Positions 25,738 to 34,245 of a stretch of DNA of 64,000 nt are shown in pieces. This DNA is from an uncultured Lachnospiraceae bacterium (GTDB lineage: Bacteria > Bacillota > Clostridia > Lachnospirales > Lachnospiraceae), in NCBI GenBank assembly GCA_900548905.1, contig URMK01000015.1, positions 48,284 to 112,283 on the forward strand, in the 5' to 3' direction. The translations under genes and the position numbers were made by a program. Each line of letters starts with the position of its first letter. Position 1 is the first letter of the stretch. Under the pieces are notes generated by a model. It made no database searches and had not been told where the DNA came from. It saw nothing but the letters and a program-made list of their open reading frames with translations.

Positions 25738-26817
25738 ATGGATAAAGTAAAAAATATAGATGAAATGCCTAAAAAGTCTCCTTTGAGCTTACAGATAGAT
25801 TTAAAGAAATTTGAAAAGGCTACAGAGGAAGAGAAGAAGCAGCAGGATGTCATGAGTGAATCTGTTTCCTTCTTCCGGGATGGTATGCGTAAATTAATGA
25901 AGAATCCTCTTGCGGTGGGAAGTATCATTGTACTTATACTGATTATCGCAATGATTTTTATCGTTCCCCATGTGGTTCCGTATTCCTATTCCCAGATTAT
26001 TACGGTAAACGGAAAGCGTGATAAGACAGCTTCCAATATGAAGCCGTTTGAATATTCCGAAAAGGAACAGGCTTTTATAGCCGAGGGCGGAGAAGTATTC
26101 CCCCATATTATGGGAACGGATGAAATGGGCCGTGATTATTTTGTGCGTGTAATATATGGCACCAGGGTTTCACTTACGGTTGGTGTGTTTGCCGCAATAA
26201 TCGTATTGATTATAGGCGTTTTATACGGCAGTGTCTCAGGTTATTTCGGCGGAAAGACCGACCTTATTATGATGCGTATCGTGGATATTATCTATTCTCT
26301 TCCGGATATGCTGATGGTGGTACTTTTGTCTGTTGTCCTCAGGGAAGTTCTTAATATCGAACAATTCCCTGCGCTGCAGAAGTTGGGAACGAATATGATA
26401 TCCCTGTTTATTGTTTTCGGGCTTTTGTACTGGACAGGTATGGCCAGGCTGGTCAGGGGACAGATCCTTACAATTAAGCAGAACGAATATGTTCTGGCTG
26501 CCAAAGTCAGCGGCGCCAAGTCGGGGAGAATTATACGTAAGCATATTCTGCCCAACTGTATCAGTGTAATTATTATTTCAGCTGCTTTGCAGATCCCCTC
26601 CGCGATCTTTACGGAGTCCTTCCTGAGCTTTATCGGACTTGGTGTTCAGGCGCCTATGCCTTCACTTGGTTCCCTTGCAAATGCGGCAAGAGCGGGTATC
26701 AGTGTTTATCCTTATAAACTGATTTTCCCTTCGCTGCTGATCTGTCTGATTACGCTGGCGTTCAATCTGCTTGGCGATGGTCTCAGAGATGCATTTGATC
26801 CGAAATTAAGGAGGTAA
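25738..26817 (+). CDS. oppC: Oligopeptide ABC transporter permease OppC-like
   Basis: 359 residues. An N-terminal OppC-type helix (VGSIIVLILIIAMIFIVPHV) precedes a periplasm-facing loop; five more helices follow, with the MGTDEMGRDYFVRVIYGTRVSL motif typical of OppC/DppC and the EAA loop YVLAAKVSGAKSGRIIRKHILPN near residue 258. Start ATG 25738 after AGGAGGAGG. The 50-residue N-terminal cytoplasmic stretch is charged and longer than in E. coli OppC. Pairs with OppB to form the channel. Confidence 0.93.
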   Translation: MDKVKNIDEMPKKSPLSLQIDLKKFEKATEEEKKQQDVMSESVSFFRDGMRKLMKNPLAVGSIIVLILIIAMIFIVPHVVPYSYSQIITVNGKRDKTASNMKPFEYSEKEQAFIAEGGEVFPHIMGTDEMGRDYFVRVIYGTRVSLTVGVFAAIIVLIIGVLYGSVSGYFGGKTDLIMMRIVDIIYSLPDMLMVVLLSVVLREVLNIEQFPALQKLGTNMISLFIVFGLLYWTGMARLVRGQILTIKQNEYVLAAKVSGAKSGRIIRKHILPNCISVIIISAALQIPSAIFTESFLSFIGLGVQAPMPSLGSLANAARAGISVYPYKLIFPSLLICLITLAFNLLGDGLRDAFDPKLRR

Positions 26818-26821
26818 TAAT

Positions 26822-27835
26822 ATGAGTGAGAATGAAAATATACTTTCCGTAAAAGATCTTCGTACCTCCTTTTCAACGGATAACGGGGAGGTAATGGCTG
26901 TCAATGGCATTTCCTTTGACCTTGACAGAGGTAAAATCCTGGGAATCGTAGGAGAATCCGGTTCCGGTAAATCCGTTACGGCTTATTCCATTATGCGTAT
27001 TCTGGAAAGCAACGGCAGCCTTAAAGGCGGCCAGGTTCTTTATAAAGGCGATGATATCACCAAATTTACAGAAAAACAAATGAGGGAGTTCCGGGGAAAA
27101 TGCTGCTCCATTATTTTCCAGGACCCCATGACCAGCCTGAATCCTGTGTTTACGGTAGGAAACCAGTTGAAAGAAGCAATTGAGCTTCATACCGACAGAA
27201 AAGGGAAAGAGGCCGAGGCCCGTGCGGTGGAAATGCTTACGCTGGTTGGCGTAAATGAACCCGAAAAGCGTGTGAAGCAGTATCCTTATGAGCTGTCCGG
27301 CGGTATGCGCCAGCGCGTTATGATCGCCATGGCACTTGCATGTGAACCGGATATCCTGATTGCGGATGAACCTACCACGGCGCTGGATGTTACCATTCAG
27401 GCCCAGATTCTTGAACTGATGCAGGAACTGCAGAAGAAACTGGGGATGGCAATTATTATGGTTACCCATGACTTGGGTGTTATCGCGGATATGTGCGATG
27501 AAATTATTGTTATGTACGGCGGGCGTGTGTGTGAAAGAGGTACGGCAGAGGATATCTTCTACCGCCCTCATCATGAATATACAAAAGGGCTTCTGCGTTC
27601 CATTCCGAACGTGGACAGGATAGGGGAGAAGCTTATCCCCATTCCCGGTACGCCTATTAATCTGCTGAATATGCCGAAAGGCTGTGCTTTCTGTCCCCGG
27701 TGTGAAAACGCCATGAAGATTTGTATAGAAGAAGTTCCGCAGGAAATGCAGATGCCTGACGGACATTACGCATCCTGCTGGCTGAATGTGAAAGAGGCGA
27801 TGGAAGCAAAGCAAGGAGGCGGTAAACATGAGTAA
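26822..27835 (+). CDS. oppD: Oligopeptide ABC transporter ATPase OppD-like
   Basis: 337 residues with Walker A GESGSGKS, Q-loop IFQDPMTSLNPV, signature LSGGMRQR, Walker B ILIADEPTTALD and H-loop VTHDLG. The C-terminal oligo_HPY extension carries a four-Cys pattern (CAFCPRCENAMKIC plus a later C) that in this family can bind an Fe-S cluster. Ribosome site GGAGG. Overlaps the next gene by 8 bases. Confidence 0.95.
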   Translation: MSENENILSVKDLRTSFSTDNGEVMAVNGISFDLDRGKILGIVGESGSGKSVTAYSIMRILESNGSLKGGQVLYKGDDITKFTEKQMREFRGKCCSIIFQDPMTSLNPVFTVGNQLKEAIELHTDRKGKEAEARAVEMLTLVGVNEPEKRVKQYPYELSGGMRQRVMIAMALACEPDILIADEPTTALDVTIQAQILELMQELQKKLGMAIIMVTHDLGVIADMCDEIIVMYGGRVCERGTAEDIFYRPHHEYTKGLLRSIPNVDRIGEKLIPIPGTPINLLNMPKGCAFCPRCENAMKICIEEVPQEMQMPDGHYASCWLNVKEAMEAKQGGGKHE

Positions 27836-28811
27836 AGAGGTACAAAACAAGAAAAGTGAATATCTGGTTGAGGTCAAGGATCTTAAGCAGTATTTTCCCA
27901 TAAAAGTCGGTGTTATGAAAAGCGTTCCCCTGAAGGCTGTGGATGGTGTATCCTTTGCTATTAAACCCGGAGAAACGCTTGGAATGGTAGGGGAGTCCGG
28001 CTGCGGTAAGACGACGGTAGGACGTTCCCTGCTCAGGCTGTATACGCCGACAGGCGGCGAAGTGTTTTATAACGGGGAAAAAGTGGATGGTTCCACCATC
28101 AGGCATATGAGGAAAGAAATGCAGATGGTATTCCAGGATCCCTATTCCTCGCTGAATCCCCGTATGACCATTGAAGATATTATCGGAGAGCCTCTGGATG
28201 TGCACAAGCTCTGTTCCACAAAAGGGGAGCGCCGTGACAAGATCATTAACCTAATGGAACTGGTAGGTTTGAATGCGGAGCATGCGACCCGTTATGCACA
28301 TGAATTTTCCGGCGGTCAGCGTCAGCGTATCGGTATCGCAAGAGCGTTGGCGACGGATCCCAAGTTTATAGTCTGTGACGAGGCGGTAAGCGCCCTGGAT
28401 GTATCCATACAGGCACAGGTAATCAATATGTTCGAGGAACTCCAGGATAAGCTGGGTGTGGCATACCTGTTTATTGCCCACGACCTTCTGGTGGTTCATC
28501 ATATTTCCGACAGGATTGCTGTTATGTATCTGGGAAGAATAGTTGAGATTGCGGATTCCAATGAACTCAATGACAATCCCATACACCCTTATACCCAGTC
28601 TCTTCTCAGTGCCGTGCCTTATCCGGATCCTAAAATGGCACGGGAAAGACACCGTATTGTGCTGGAGGGGGATGTCCCCAGCCCGCTGCATATGCCAAGC
28701 GGCTGTGCGTTCCGTACCCGCTGCAAATATGCGACGGAGCAGTGTGCAAAGGAATGTCCCGCCCTTACGGACAGGGGCAATGGCCATCAGGTGGCCTGCT
28801 GGAATAAATAG
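27828..28811 (+). CDS. oppF: Oligopeptide ABC transporter ATPase OppF-like
   Basis: 327 residues with Walker A GESGCGKTT, Q-loop VFQDPYSSLNP, signature FSGGQRQR, Walker B FIVCDEAVSALD, H-loop IAHDL and a C-terminal oligo_HPY domain with CAFRTRCKYATEQCAKECP cysteines. Forms the second nucleotide-binding subunit with OppD. Stop followed by a perfect 13-bp stem terminator, so the binding-protein gene after it is transcribed partly from its own promoter. Confidence 0.95.
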   Translation: MSKEVQNKKSEYLVEVKDLKQYFPIKVGVMKSVPLKAVDGVSFAIKPGETLGMVGESGCGKTTVGRSLLRLYTPTGGEVFYNGEKVDGSTIRHMRKEMQMVFQDPYSSLNPRMTIEDIIGEPLDVHKLCSTKGERRDKIINLMELVGLNAEHATRYAHEFSGGQRQRIGIARALATDPKFIVCDEAVSALDVSIQAQVINMFEELQDKLGVAYLFIAHDLLVVHHISDRIAVMYLGRIVEIADSNELNDNPIHPYTQSLLSAVPYPDPKMARERHRIVLEGDVPSPLHMPSGCAFRTRCKYATEQCAKECPALTDRGNGHQVACWNK

Positions 28812-28820
28812 TGCCAGTTT

Positions 28821-28860
28821 GTAACAGTTCAGATAAGTCTGAACTGTTACACCGGTTTTT
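28821..28860 (+). terminator. Terminator between oppF and oppA
   Basis: GTAACAGTTCAGA (28821-28833) and its exact complement (28838-28850) with a TAAG loop, then CACCGG and T7-rich sequence. Confidence 0.75.
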
Positions 28861-28890
28861 CCGTTTTTTTCCTTTTGATACAATTTGTCC

Positions 28891-28919
28891 TTTTCTTTTT
28901 GAGAAGAACGTTGTATAAT
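28891..28919 (+). promoter_or_regulatory. Candidate promoter of oppA
   Basis: TATAAT at 28914-28919 with a weak TTTTCT 17 bases upstream (28891-28896). An independent promoter would allow the binding protein to be made in excess. Confidence 0.5.
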
Positions 28920-28954
28920 AAGCCGTATCTATTATTCATGGGAGGTAATAATTT

Positions 28955-30751
28955 ATGAAGAAAAAGTATCTGGCATTAGCGCTGGCTGCTTCTCTGGTTG
29001 TAAGTACTCTGGCCGGATGTGGATCCGCAGGAACCACTACTGAGTCAGCTCCGACCACAGCAGAAACCACCGCAGATTCCGCTGCTGAATCAACAGCAGA
29101 TGAATCAACTACTGCAGACGCAGGAACAGCCGCTCACGGCCCGTCCAGCGAAGCAGCACCCGCATGGGAAGAGTATGACGCAAGAATCGCGGCTATCAGA
29201 ACCGAGACCGATCTTGCAAAGCGTGAAGCTCTTATGCATGAAGCAGAAGATGAGCTGATGAACACATGGGCTGTTATTCCGCTTTACTATTACAATGACG
29301 TTTATCTTCAGAAGACTGATGTGGATGGAATTTATGCAAACCTGTTTGGCTTCAAATATTTTGGCTTTGCAACAACTCCTACCAACACCCTGGCTCTTCA
29401 GATTGCATCGGAACCCAACAAACTGGATCCCGCTCTGAACTCTACAGTAGACGGCGCCTGCCTTGCAATCCTTGCATTTGCCGGTCTGTTTATGTATGAT
29501 GAGAACGGACAGCTTACCCCCGATCTTGCAGACAGCTATGAAATGACCGAAGATGGTTTAAGCTATACCTTCACTATGAAGGATGGCCTGAAATGGTCTG
29601 ACGGTACAGAACTGAATGCCAAAGATGTGGAATACAGCTGGCAGAGACTTGCAAATCCGGATACCGGAGCTGACTATGCATACCTGACCACCGTTATTGC
29701 TACCAAAGATGACGGAACCCTGGATATTGCAGCTTCCGAGGACGGCAAGACCTTTACCGTTAATCTGGTTGCTCCCTGTGCATATTTCCTTGACCTTTGT
29801 GCGTTCCCTGCATTCTATCCTGTTCCCCAGGCTGGTGTAGAAGGTGCTGAAGGCGCTGCTGATAACCCGGGTGCATGGTGTACAGAAGCTGGTTTCGTAT
29901 CTTCCGGCCCGATGGTTTGTACCGGATGGAAGCACAACGAATCCATGACTTATGAGAAGAACCCTAACTACTACAATGCTGACAAGGTTACTCTTGACAA
30001 AATTGAGTTCATGCTCAGCAGTGATGATACCGCTATCTATAATGCATTTGTTGACGGTTCCCTGCAGTTTGCAGATACCATTGCAACTGATATGATGGCT
30101 ACTGTTAAGGAAACACCTGAATTCCACAAGATTCCTACTCTGGGAACCTATTACTGCGGATTCAATGTAAACAGCGAACTGTTTGCAGGCAAGACTGTTG
30201 AACAGGCGGCTGCTATGAGAAAGGCTATGTGTCTGTTAATTGACCGTCAGTTCATTGTTGACACAGTTGCACAGGCAGAACAGGAAATCGCCAACACCTT
30301 CATTCCTACCGGTATGGCAGATGGAAACGGCGGCGAATTCAGAAAGAATGATGATACCTATACTTATCCGTTAGAAGATAAGGTTGGCTATTATGATCCG
30401 GAACTGACAGATGCCAATATGGAAGAAGCACAGACTCTTCTTGAAAGTGCTGGTTATAAATTTGATGAAAGCGGCATGCTTTCCGCTGAAACACCTATCA
30501 GCATGACATACCTTACCAATGATTCTGAAGGTAATGTTAAGATTGGTGAAGCTATCCAGCAGGATCTTGCAGCTATCGGTATTACTGTAACTGTTGAAAC
30601 CCGTGAGTGGTCCGTATTCCTTGATGAAAGAAAGCAGGGACAGTTTGACTTCGCTCGTGAAGGCTGGCTGGCAGACTACAACGATCCTATCAACATGCTG
30701 GAAATGTGGGAAACCAATTCCGGTAACAATGATATGCAGTTCGGTAGATAA
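28955..30751 (+). CDS. oppA: Peptide-binding lipoprotein, apparently circularly permuted
   Basis: 598 residues of the SBP_bac_5 family. A lipoprotein signal ends in LAGC (Cys near residue 22), followed by a Thr/Ser/Ala-rich linker. Residues about 70-137 (EYDARIAAIRTETDLAKREA, then EDELMNTWAVIPLYYYNDVY and GIYANLFGFKYFGFA) match what is normally the C-terminal end of the family. The usual N-terminal start (LASEPNKLDPALN-like) only follows from about residue 143, and the protein stops at MLEMWETNSGNNDMQFGR, exactly where the C-terminal part would normally continue. All family pieces are thus present but rotated. No stop or frame change interrupts the gene. Ribosome site GGAGGT, terminator after. 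Likely binds peptides for OppBCDF. Confidence 0.93.
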   Translation: MKKKYLALALAASLVVSTLAGCGSAGTTTESAPTTAETTADSAAESTADESTTADAGTAAHGPSSEAAPAWEEYDARIAAIRTETDLAKREALMHEAEDELMNTWAVIPLYYYNDVYLQKTDVDGIYANLFGFKYFGFATTPTNTLALQIASEPNKLDPALNSTVDGACLAILAFAGLFMYDENGQLTPDLADSYEMTEDGLSYTFTMKDGLKWSDGTELNAKDVEYSWQRLANPDTGADYAYLTTVIATKDDGTLDIAASEDGKTFTVNLVAPCAYFLDLCAFPAFYPVPQAGVEGAEGAADNPGAWCTEAGFVSSGPMVCTGWKHNESMTYEKNPNYYNADKVTLDKIEFMLSSDDTAIYNAFVDGSLQFADTIATDMMATVKETPEFHKIPTLGTYYCGFNVNSELFAGKTVEQAAAMRKAMCLLIDRQFIVDTVAQAEQEIANTFIPTGMADGNGGEFRKNDDTYTYPLEDKVGYYDPELTDANMEEAQTLLESAGYKFDESGMLSAETPISMTYLTNDSEGNVKIGEAIQQDLAAIGITVTVETREWSVFLDERKQGQFDFAREGWLADYNDPINMLEMWETNSGNNDMQFGR

Positions 30752-30791
30752 TCTTTGGATGAATAACAGGTGATAGTTCCTGGATGAATGC

Positions 30792-30825
30792 GGCCTGTGC
30801 GCCTTGTGGCGCACAGGTCCTTTTT
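30792..30825 (+). terminator. Terminator after oppA
   Basis: CCTGTGCGCC and GGCGCACAGG form a 10-bp stem with a TTGT loop, followed by TTTTT. Confidence 0.88.
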
Positions 30826-30856
30826 ATGGGAAAGCTATGAAAATCAAAAAATAGTA

Positions 30857-30885
30857 TTGTAAATATTTGTCTTATGTGGTAAACT
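30857..30885 (+). promoter_or_regulatory. Promoter of secG
   Basis: TTGTAA (30857-30862) and TAAACT (30880-30885) with 17-base spacing, about 30 bases before the secG start. Confidence 0.6.
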
Positions 30886-30915
30886 TACAAGTGCTTGGCA
30901 TTAGGAGGTGTAGAA

Positions 30916-31155
30916 ATGGCTATTTTGAGAATAATATTAACAGTGCTTTTTATTATAATTTGTATTGCATTGACAGTATTGGTATTGATGCAGGAAGGTA
31001 AAGCATCCGGCCTGGGAGCTATCAGCGGTGCGGCAGAGACATACTGGGGAAAGAACAAGGGACGTTCCATGGAAGGAACATTAGTGAAAACCACCAAGTA
31101 CCTTGCGATTTCTTTTATTGTAATTGCGGCAATCCTGAACATATCCAAGTTTTAA
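30916..31155 (+). CDS. secG: Preprotein translocase subunit SecG
   Basis: 79-residue membrane protein with two helices (ILTVLFIIICIALTVLVLMQ and LAISFIVIAAILNI) separated by the conserved GLGAISGAAETYWGKNKGRSMEG loop. SecG assists SecYE in protein export. Start ATG 30916 follows AGGAGGTG. In many Firmicutes it lies just before rnr and smpB, as here. Confidence 0.95.
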   Translation: MAILRIILTVLFIIICIALTVLVLMQEGKASGLGAISGAAETYWGKNKGRSMEGTLVKTTKYLAISFIVIAAILNISKF

Positions 31156-31160
31156 CTACC

Positions 31161-31197
31161 AAAGCACTCTTGTATGCAAACAGGGGTGCTTATTTTT
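31161..31197 (+). terminator. Terminator after secG
   Basis: AGCACTC and GGGTGCT (with one wobble) close a stem-loop followed by TATTTTTT. Confidence 0.7.
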
Positions 31198-31223
31198 TGG
31201 CAGAGAACCGATATGCAAGTCAA

Positions 31224-31281
31224 ATACCCCGCAGCAAGCTGATGGGGTTTCAAACTTGTTACGTAGCAAGCTGCGGGGTAT
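31224..31281. repeat. Short intergenic palindrome (ATACCCCGCAGC ends)
   Basis: ATACCCCGCAGC (31224-31235) is repeated in exact inverse at 31270-31281 around a 34-base centre that includes a partial internal copy (AGCAAGCTG). It looks like a dispersed extragenic palindrome. It is separate from the MITE that begins 50 bases further on. Confidence 0.65.
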
Positions 31282-31331
31282 CTGACCCTGGCGGCAGTCG
31301 CCAAGTGGATAATAGAACTTTCGGTTCTATG

Positions 31332-31497
31332 CTAGAGCGTGTTTGAAAATTCATTTCCACAATCTGCACGCCCCACTTTGCGTGGAATTTATCCCAAATT
31401 CAATCAAGGTAGCCCGCTACACCTCATGAATTTGGGACAAATTCCCCACAAATTGTGACGCACATCTTGCAGAAAGCAATTTTCAAACACGCTCTAG
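31332..31497. mobile_element. 166-bp MITE with 20-bp perfect terminal inverted repeats
   Basis: CTAGAGCGTGTTTGAAAATT (31332-31351) and its exact reverse complement (31478-31497) bound the element. The ends carry TA next to GAGCGTG, consistent with TA target duplication of the Tc1/mariner-IS630 type. A second inverted pair inside (CCCAAATTCA / TGAATTTGGG) makes it foldable. No ORF of note. It separates secG from rnr, which are usually close together. The remaining 60 bases up to rnr hold only its ribosome site. Confidence 0.82.
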
Positions 31498-31564
31498 TGC
31501 ATCCGTTTGGCTCGTTGCCCGCGGGAATGAACTGCCTGCATCTCATTTTAGAAACAGAGGAATT

Positions 31565-33745
31565 ATGACACAGAATAAAACAGATACACGTAAAATGAGG
31601 ATACTCAGTCTTATGGAAGAATCCAGCTATGTTCCTATGAGAGAAAAGGAACTCGCCTGTATCATGCAGGTGGAGCCGGAGGACAGGCCGGAATTAAAAA
31701 GGATTTTGCAGGAGCTTCTTGCAGAAGGTAAAGTACAGATAAATAAACGGGGGCGTTATTCCAAACCGGAACAGCAGCAGCTTACCGGTGTTTTTACCAG
31801 CCATCAGAAGGGATTCGGCTTTGTACAGATCGATGGAAGGGAAGAGGATCTTTATATTCCGGAGGATCAGGTAAATGGAGCCTATCATCTGGATACCGTG
31901 GAGGCGGTTATTCTTCCGGGACGTCACGGACAGAGGCAGGAAGCCCGGATAAGCCGTATCATTGCAAGAGGGACTACTCATGTGGTGGGGACCTATCAGA
32001 AGAGCCGCAGCTTTGGTTTTGTGATACCTGATAACCCGAAGCTGCCATCGGATATCTTTGTTTCCCAGGAACGCTCCAAAGGAGCGGTGAGCGGTTCTAA
32101 AGTGGTAGTGGAGATAACGGATTACGGCGGAACCGGGAGAAGAAGTCCGGAAGGAAAGATCGTTGAGATACTGGGCCATATCAATGATCCGGGCGTGGAT
32201 ATTATGTCTATCGTCAGAAGCTTTGATTTACCGGAGGCTTTTCCGGAAAAGGTGATGAATCAGGCGGAAAGGTGCGCGCTTGAAGTCACAGAAGCTGACA
32301 GGGCAGGTAGGCTGGATTTAAGGGAATTGACAATGGTAACGATAGACGGAGAGGATGCCAAGGATCTGGATGATGCGGTAAGCCTGACCAGAGATGGGGA
32401 AAACTATTGTCTAGGTGTCCACATCGCGGACGTTACCAATTATGTCCAGGAAAATTCGGCTCTGGACAGAGAAGCTTTAAAGAGGGGAACCAGTGTTTAT
32501 CTGGTCGACAGAGTTATCCCCATGCTCCCCCATACGCTGTCAAATGGTATCTGCTCTCTGAACGCCGGTGAGGACCGGCTGGCTTTAAGCTGTCTGATGA
32601 CAGTTAATCCCAAAGGAGAAGTGGTCGATTACCGTTTGGCGGAGAGCGTTATCCATGTGAACCGGAGAATGTCTTATACAAGTGTGGCCGGAATACTGGA
32701 GGCGGAAGACCCAAAAGAAATTGAGGAATACAGGGAATTGGTGCCTATGTTCCGGGATATGGCCCGTTTGTCTGGCATAATAAGAAAAAGAAGGCAGAAA
32801 AGAGGGGCTATTGATTTTGATTTTCCGGAGAGTAAAATCATTCTGGATAAAGAGGGACATCCGCTGGAAATCAGACCATATGAACGGAATAATGCTACAA
32901 AGCTCATAGAAGATTTTATGCTGCTGGCAAATGAAACGGTGGCCCAGCATTTTTACTGGCTTCAGGCGCCGTTTGTATACCGCGTCCATGATAATCCGGA
33001 TCCGGAAAAAATACACAGGCTGAGCCTGTTTATCCATAATTTCGGATATTCTATGAAGGCCGGACAGGAAGAAATCCATCCCATGGAACTGCAGAAGCTT
33101 TTGGATAAGATAGAGGGAACACCGGAGGAGGCACTAATCAGCAGACTGACACTGAGAAGTATGAAGCAGGCGAAGTACAGTACGGAATGTACAGGGCATT
33201 TTGGCCTGGCCAGTCCTTACTACTGCCATTTTACTTCACCTATCAGACGCTATCCGGATCTGCAGATACACCGGATTATTAAGGAGCAGCTCCGCGGACG
33301 TCTGGAAGAGAGCCGAACCGCTCATTATGAACAAATCCTGCCTCAGGTTGCAAAACAGTCCAGCCAATCCGAACGCCGCGCAGACGAAGCGGAGAGGGAA
33401 ACGGAAAAGCTGAAAAAGACGGAATATATGGAAAGCCATATCGGTGAGATTTACGAAGGGGTTATATCGGGTGTGACGGCCTGGGGGCTTTATGTGGAGC
33501 TTCCTAATACGGTTGAAGGACTGGTCCATGTATCCATGCTTCCGGGAGATTATTTCTTTTATGATGAAGCAGCCTGTGAAATGCGGGGGAGTCAGACAGG
33601 AAAGACATACAAACTGGGTGAAAAGCTCCGGATAAAGGTTAAATTTGCCGATCGGTTTACAAGAACTATAGATTTTATACTGCCATATGAAGAAGAGGGG
33701 ATTGACGATGGCGAAAGAAGCGATGAAACTGGTAGCCAACAATAA
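31565..33745 (+). CDS. rnr: Ribonuclease R
   Basis: 726-residue 3'-5' exoribonuclease. Order: N-terminal helix-turn-helix-like region, two cold-shock domains (FTSHQKGFGFVQIDG near 77, YQKSRSFGFVIPDN near 143), RNB catalytic domain (TIDGEDAKDLDDAVSL near 258 with the Mg2+-binding aspartates, YTSVAGIL, FDFPESKI, CTGHFGLASPYYCHFTSPIRRYPDL near 550) and a C-terminal S1 domain (GEIYEGVISGVTAWGLYVELPNTVEGLVHVS). RNase R degrades structured RNA and works with tmRNA-SmpB in clearing non-stop messages, whose genes follow directly. The ATG at 31565 has AGAGG upstream. Overlaps smpB by 38 bases. Confidence 0.97.
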   Translation: MTQNKTDTRKMRILSLMEESSYVPMREKELACIMQVEPEDRPELKRILQELLAEGKVQINKRGRYSKPEQQQLTGVFTSHQKGFGFVQIDGREEDLYIPEDQVNGAYHLDTVEAVILPGRHGQRQEARISRIIARGTTHVVGTYQKSRSFGFVIPDNPKLPSDIFVSQERSKGAVSGSKVVVEITDYGGTGRRSPEGKIVEILGHINDPGVDIMSIVRSFDLPEAFPEKVMNQAERCALEVTEADRAGRLDLRELTMVTIDGEDAKDLDDAVSLTRDGENYCLGVHIADVTNYVQENSALDREALKRGTSVYLVDRVIPMLPHTLSNGICSLNAGEDRLALSCLMTVNPKGEVVDYRLAESVIHVNRRMSYTSVAGILEAEDPKEIEEYRELVPMFRDMARLSGIIRKRRQKRGAIDFDFPESKIILDKEGHPLEIRPYERNNATKLIEDFMLLANETVAQHFYWLQAPFVYRVHDNPDPEKIHRLSLFIHNFGYSMKAGQEEIHPMELQKLLDKIEGTPEEALISRLTLRSMKQAKYSTECTGHFGLASPYYCHFTSPIRRYPDLQIHRIIKEQLRGRLEESRTAHYEQILPQVAKQSSQSERRADEAERETEKLKKTEYMESHIGEIYEGVISGVTAWGLYVELPNTVEGLVHVSMLPGDYFFYDEAACEMRGSQTGKTYKLGEKLRIKVKFADRFTRTIDFILPYEEEGIDDGERSDETGSQQ

Positions 33746-34175
33746 GAAAGTATTCCATGATTATTTCGTAGAGGAAAAGTATGAAGCCGGCCTGGTGCTG
33801 CATGGAACGGAAGTGAAGTCTCTCCGTTTGGGAAAATGCAGTATCAAGGAAGCCTTTATTGCTGTTGATAAAGGGGAAGTTTTTATCAATGGAATGCATA
33901 TAAGCCCTTATGAAAAGGGAAATATTTTTAACAAGGATCCGCTTCGTGTGAGAAAACTCCTCATGCATAAAGCGGAAATTATGAAGCTGACAGGCAAAGT
34001 GGCCGAAAAAGGCTATACGCTGATGCCGCTACAGGTATATTTCAGGGACGGAAGGGCCAAGATAGAAATAGGGCTCTGCCGTGGCAAGAAATTATATGAT
34101 AAGCGGCAGGATATTGCGAAAAAGGATGCGCGGAGAGAATCGGAAAGAGAATTTAAAGTGAAAAATCTTTATTAA
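33708..34175 (+). CDS. smpB: SsrA-binding protein SmpB
   Basis: 155 residues. SmpB binds tmRNA and brings it to stalled ribosomes. Motifs YFVEEKYEAGLVLHGTEVKSLRLGKCSIKEAF near the N-terminus, NIFNKDPLRVRKLLMHK, and the basic C-terminal tail GLCRGKKLYDKRQDIAKKDARRESER are diagnostic. I begin at ATG 33708 (MAKEAMK) after AGAGGGG; the frame opens 7 codons earlier. Followed by the ssrA gene itself. Confidence 0.97.
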   Translation: MAKEAMKLVANNKKVFHDYFVEEKYEAGLVLHGTEVKSLRLGKCSIKEAFIAVDKGEVFINGMHISPYEKGNIFNKDPLRVRKLLMHKAEIMKLTGKVAEKGYTLMPLQVYFRDGRAKIEIGLCRGKKLYDKRQDIAKKDARRESEREFKVKNLY

Positions 34176-34191
34176 AAGATCCCCGCTGTTC

Positions 34192-34220
34192 TTGACATCC
34201 GGCATAAAGATGTGTATACT
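34192..34220 (+). promoter_or_regulatory. Promoter of ssrA
   Basis: Consensus TTGACA (34192-34197), 17-base spacer, TATACT (34215-34220). Transcription would begin about 20 bases before the mature tmRNA 5' end. Confidence 0.88.
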
Positions 34221-34245
34221 AACGATACTGTTTACAATTGCATAT

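Noticed and set aside
28955..30751. OppA oddity as frameshift or truncation
   Set aside because: The frame is continuous, with good signal peptide, ribosome site and terminator, and every family segment is present once; rotation explains it better than damage.
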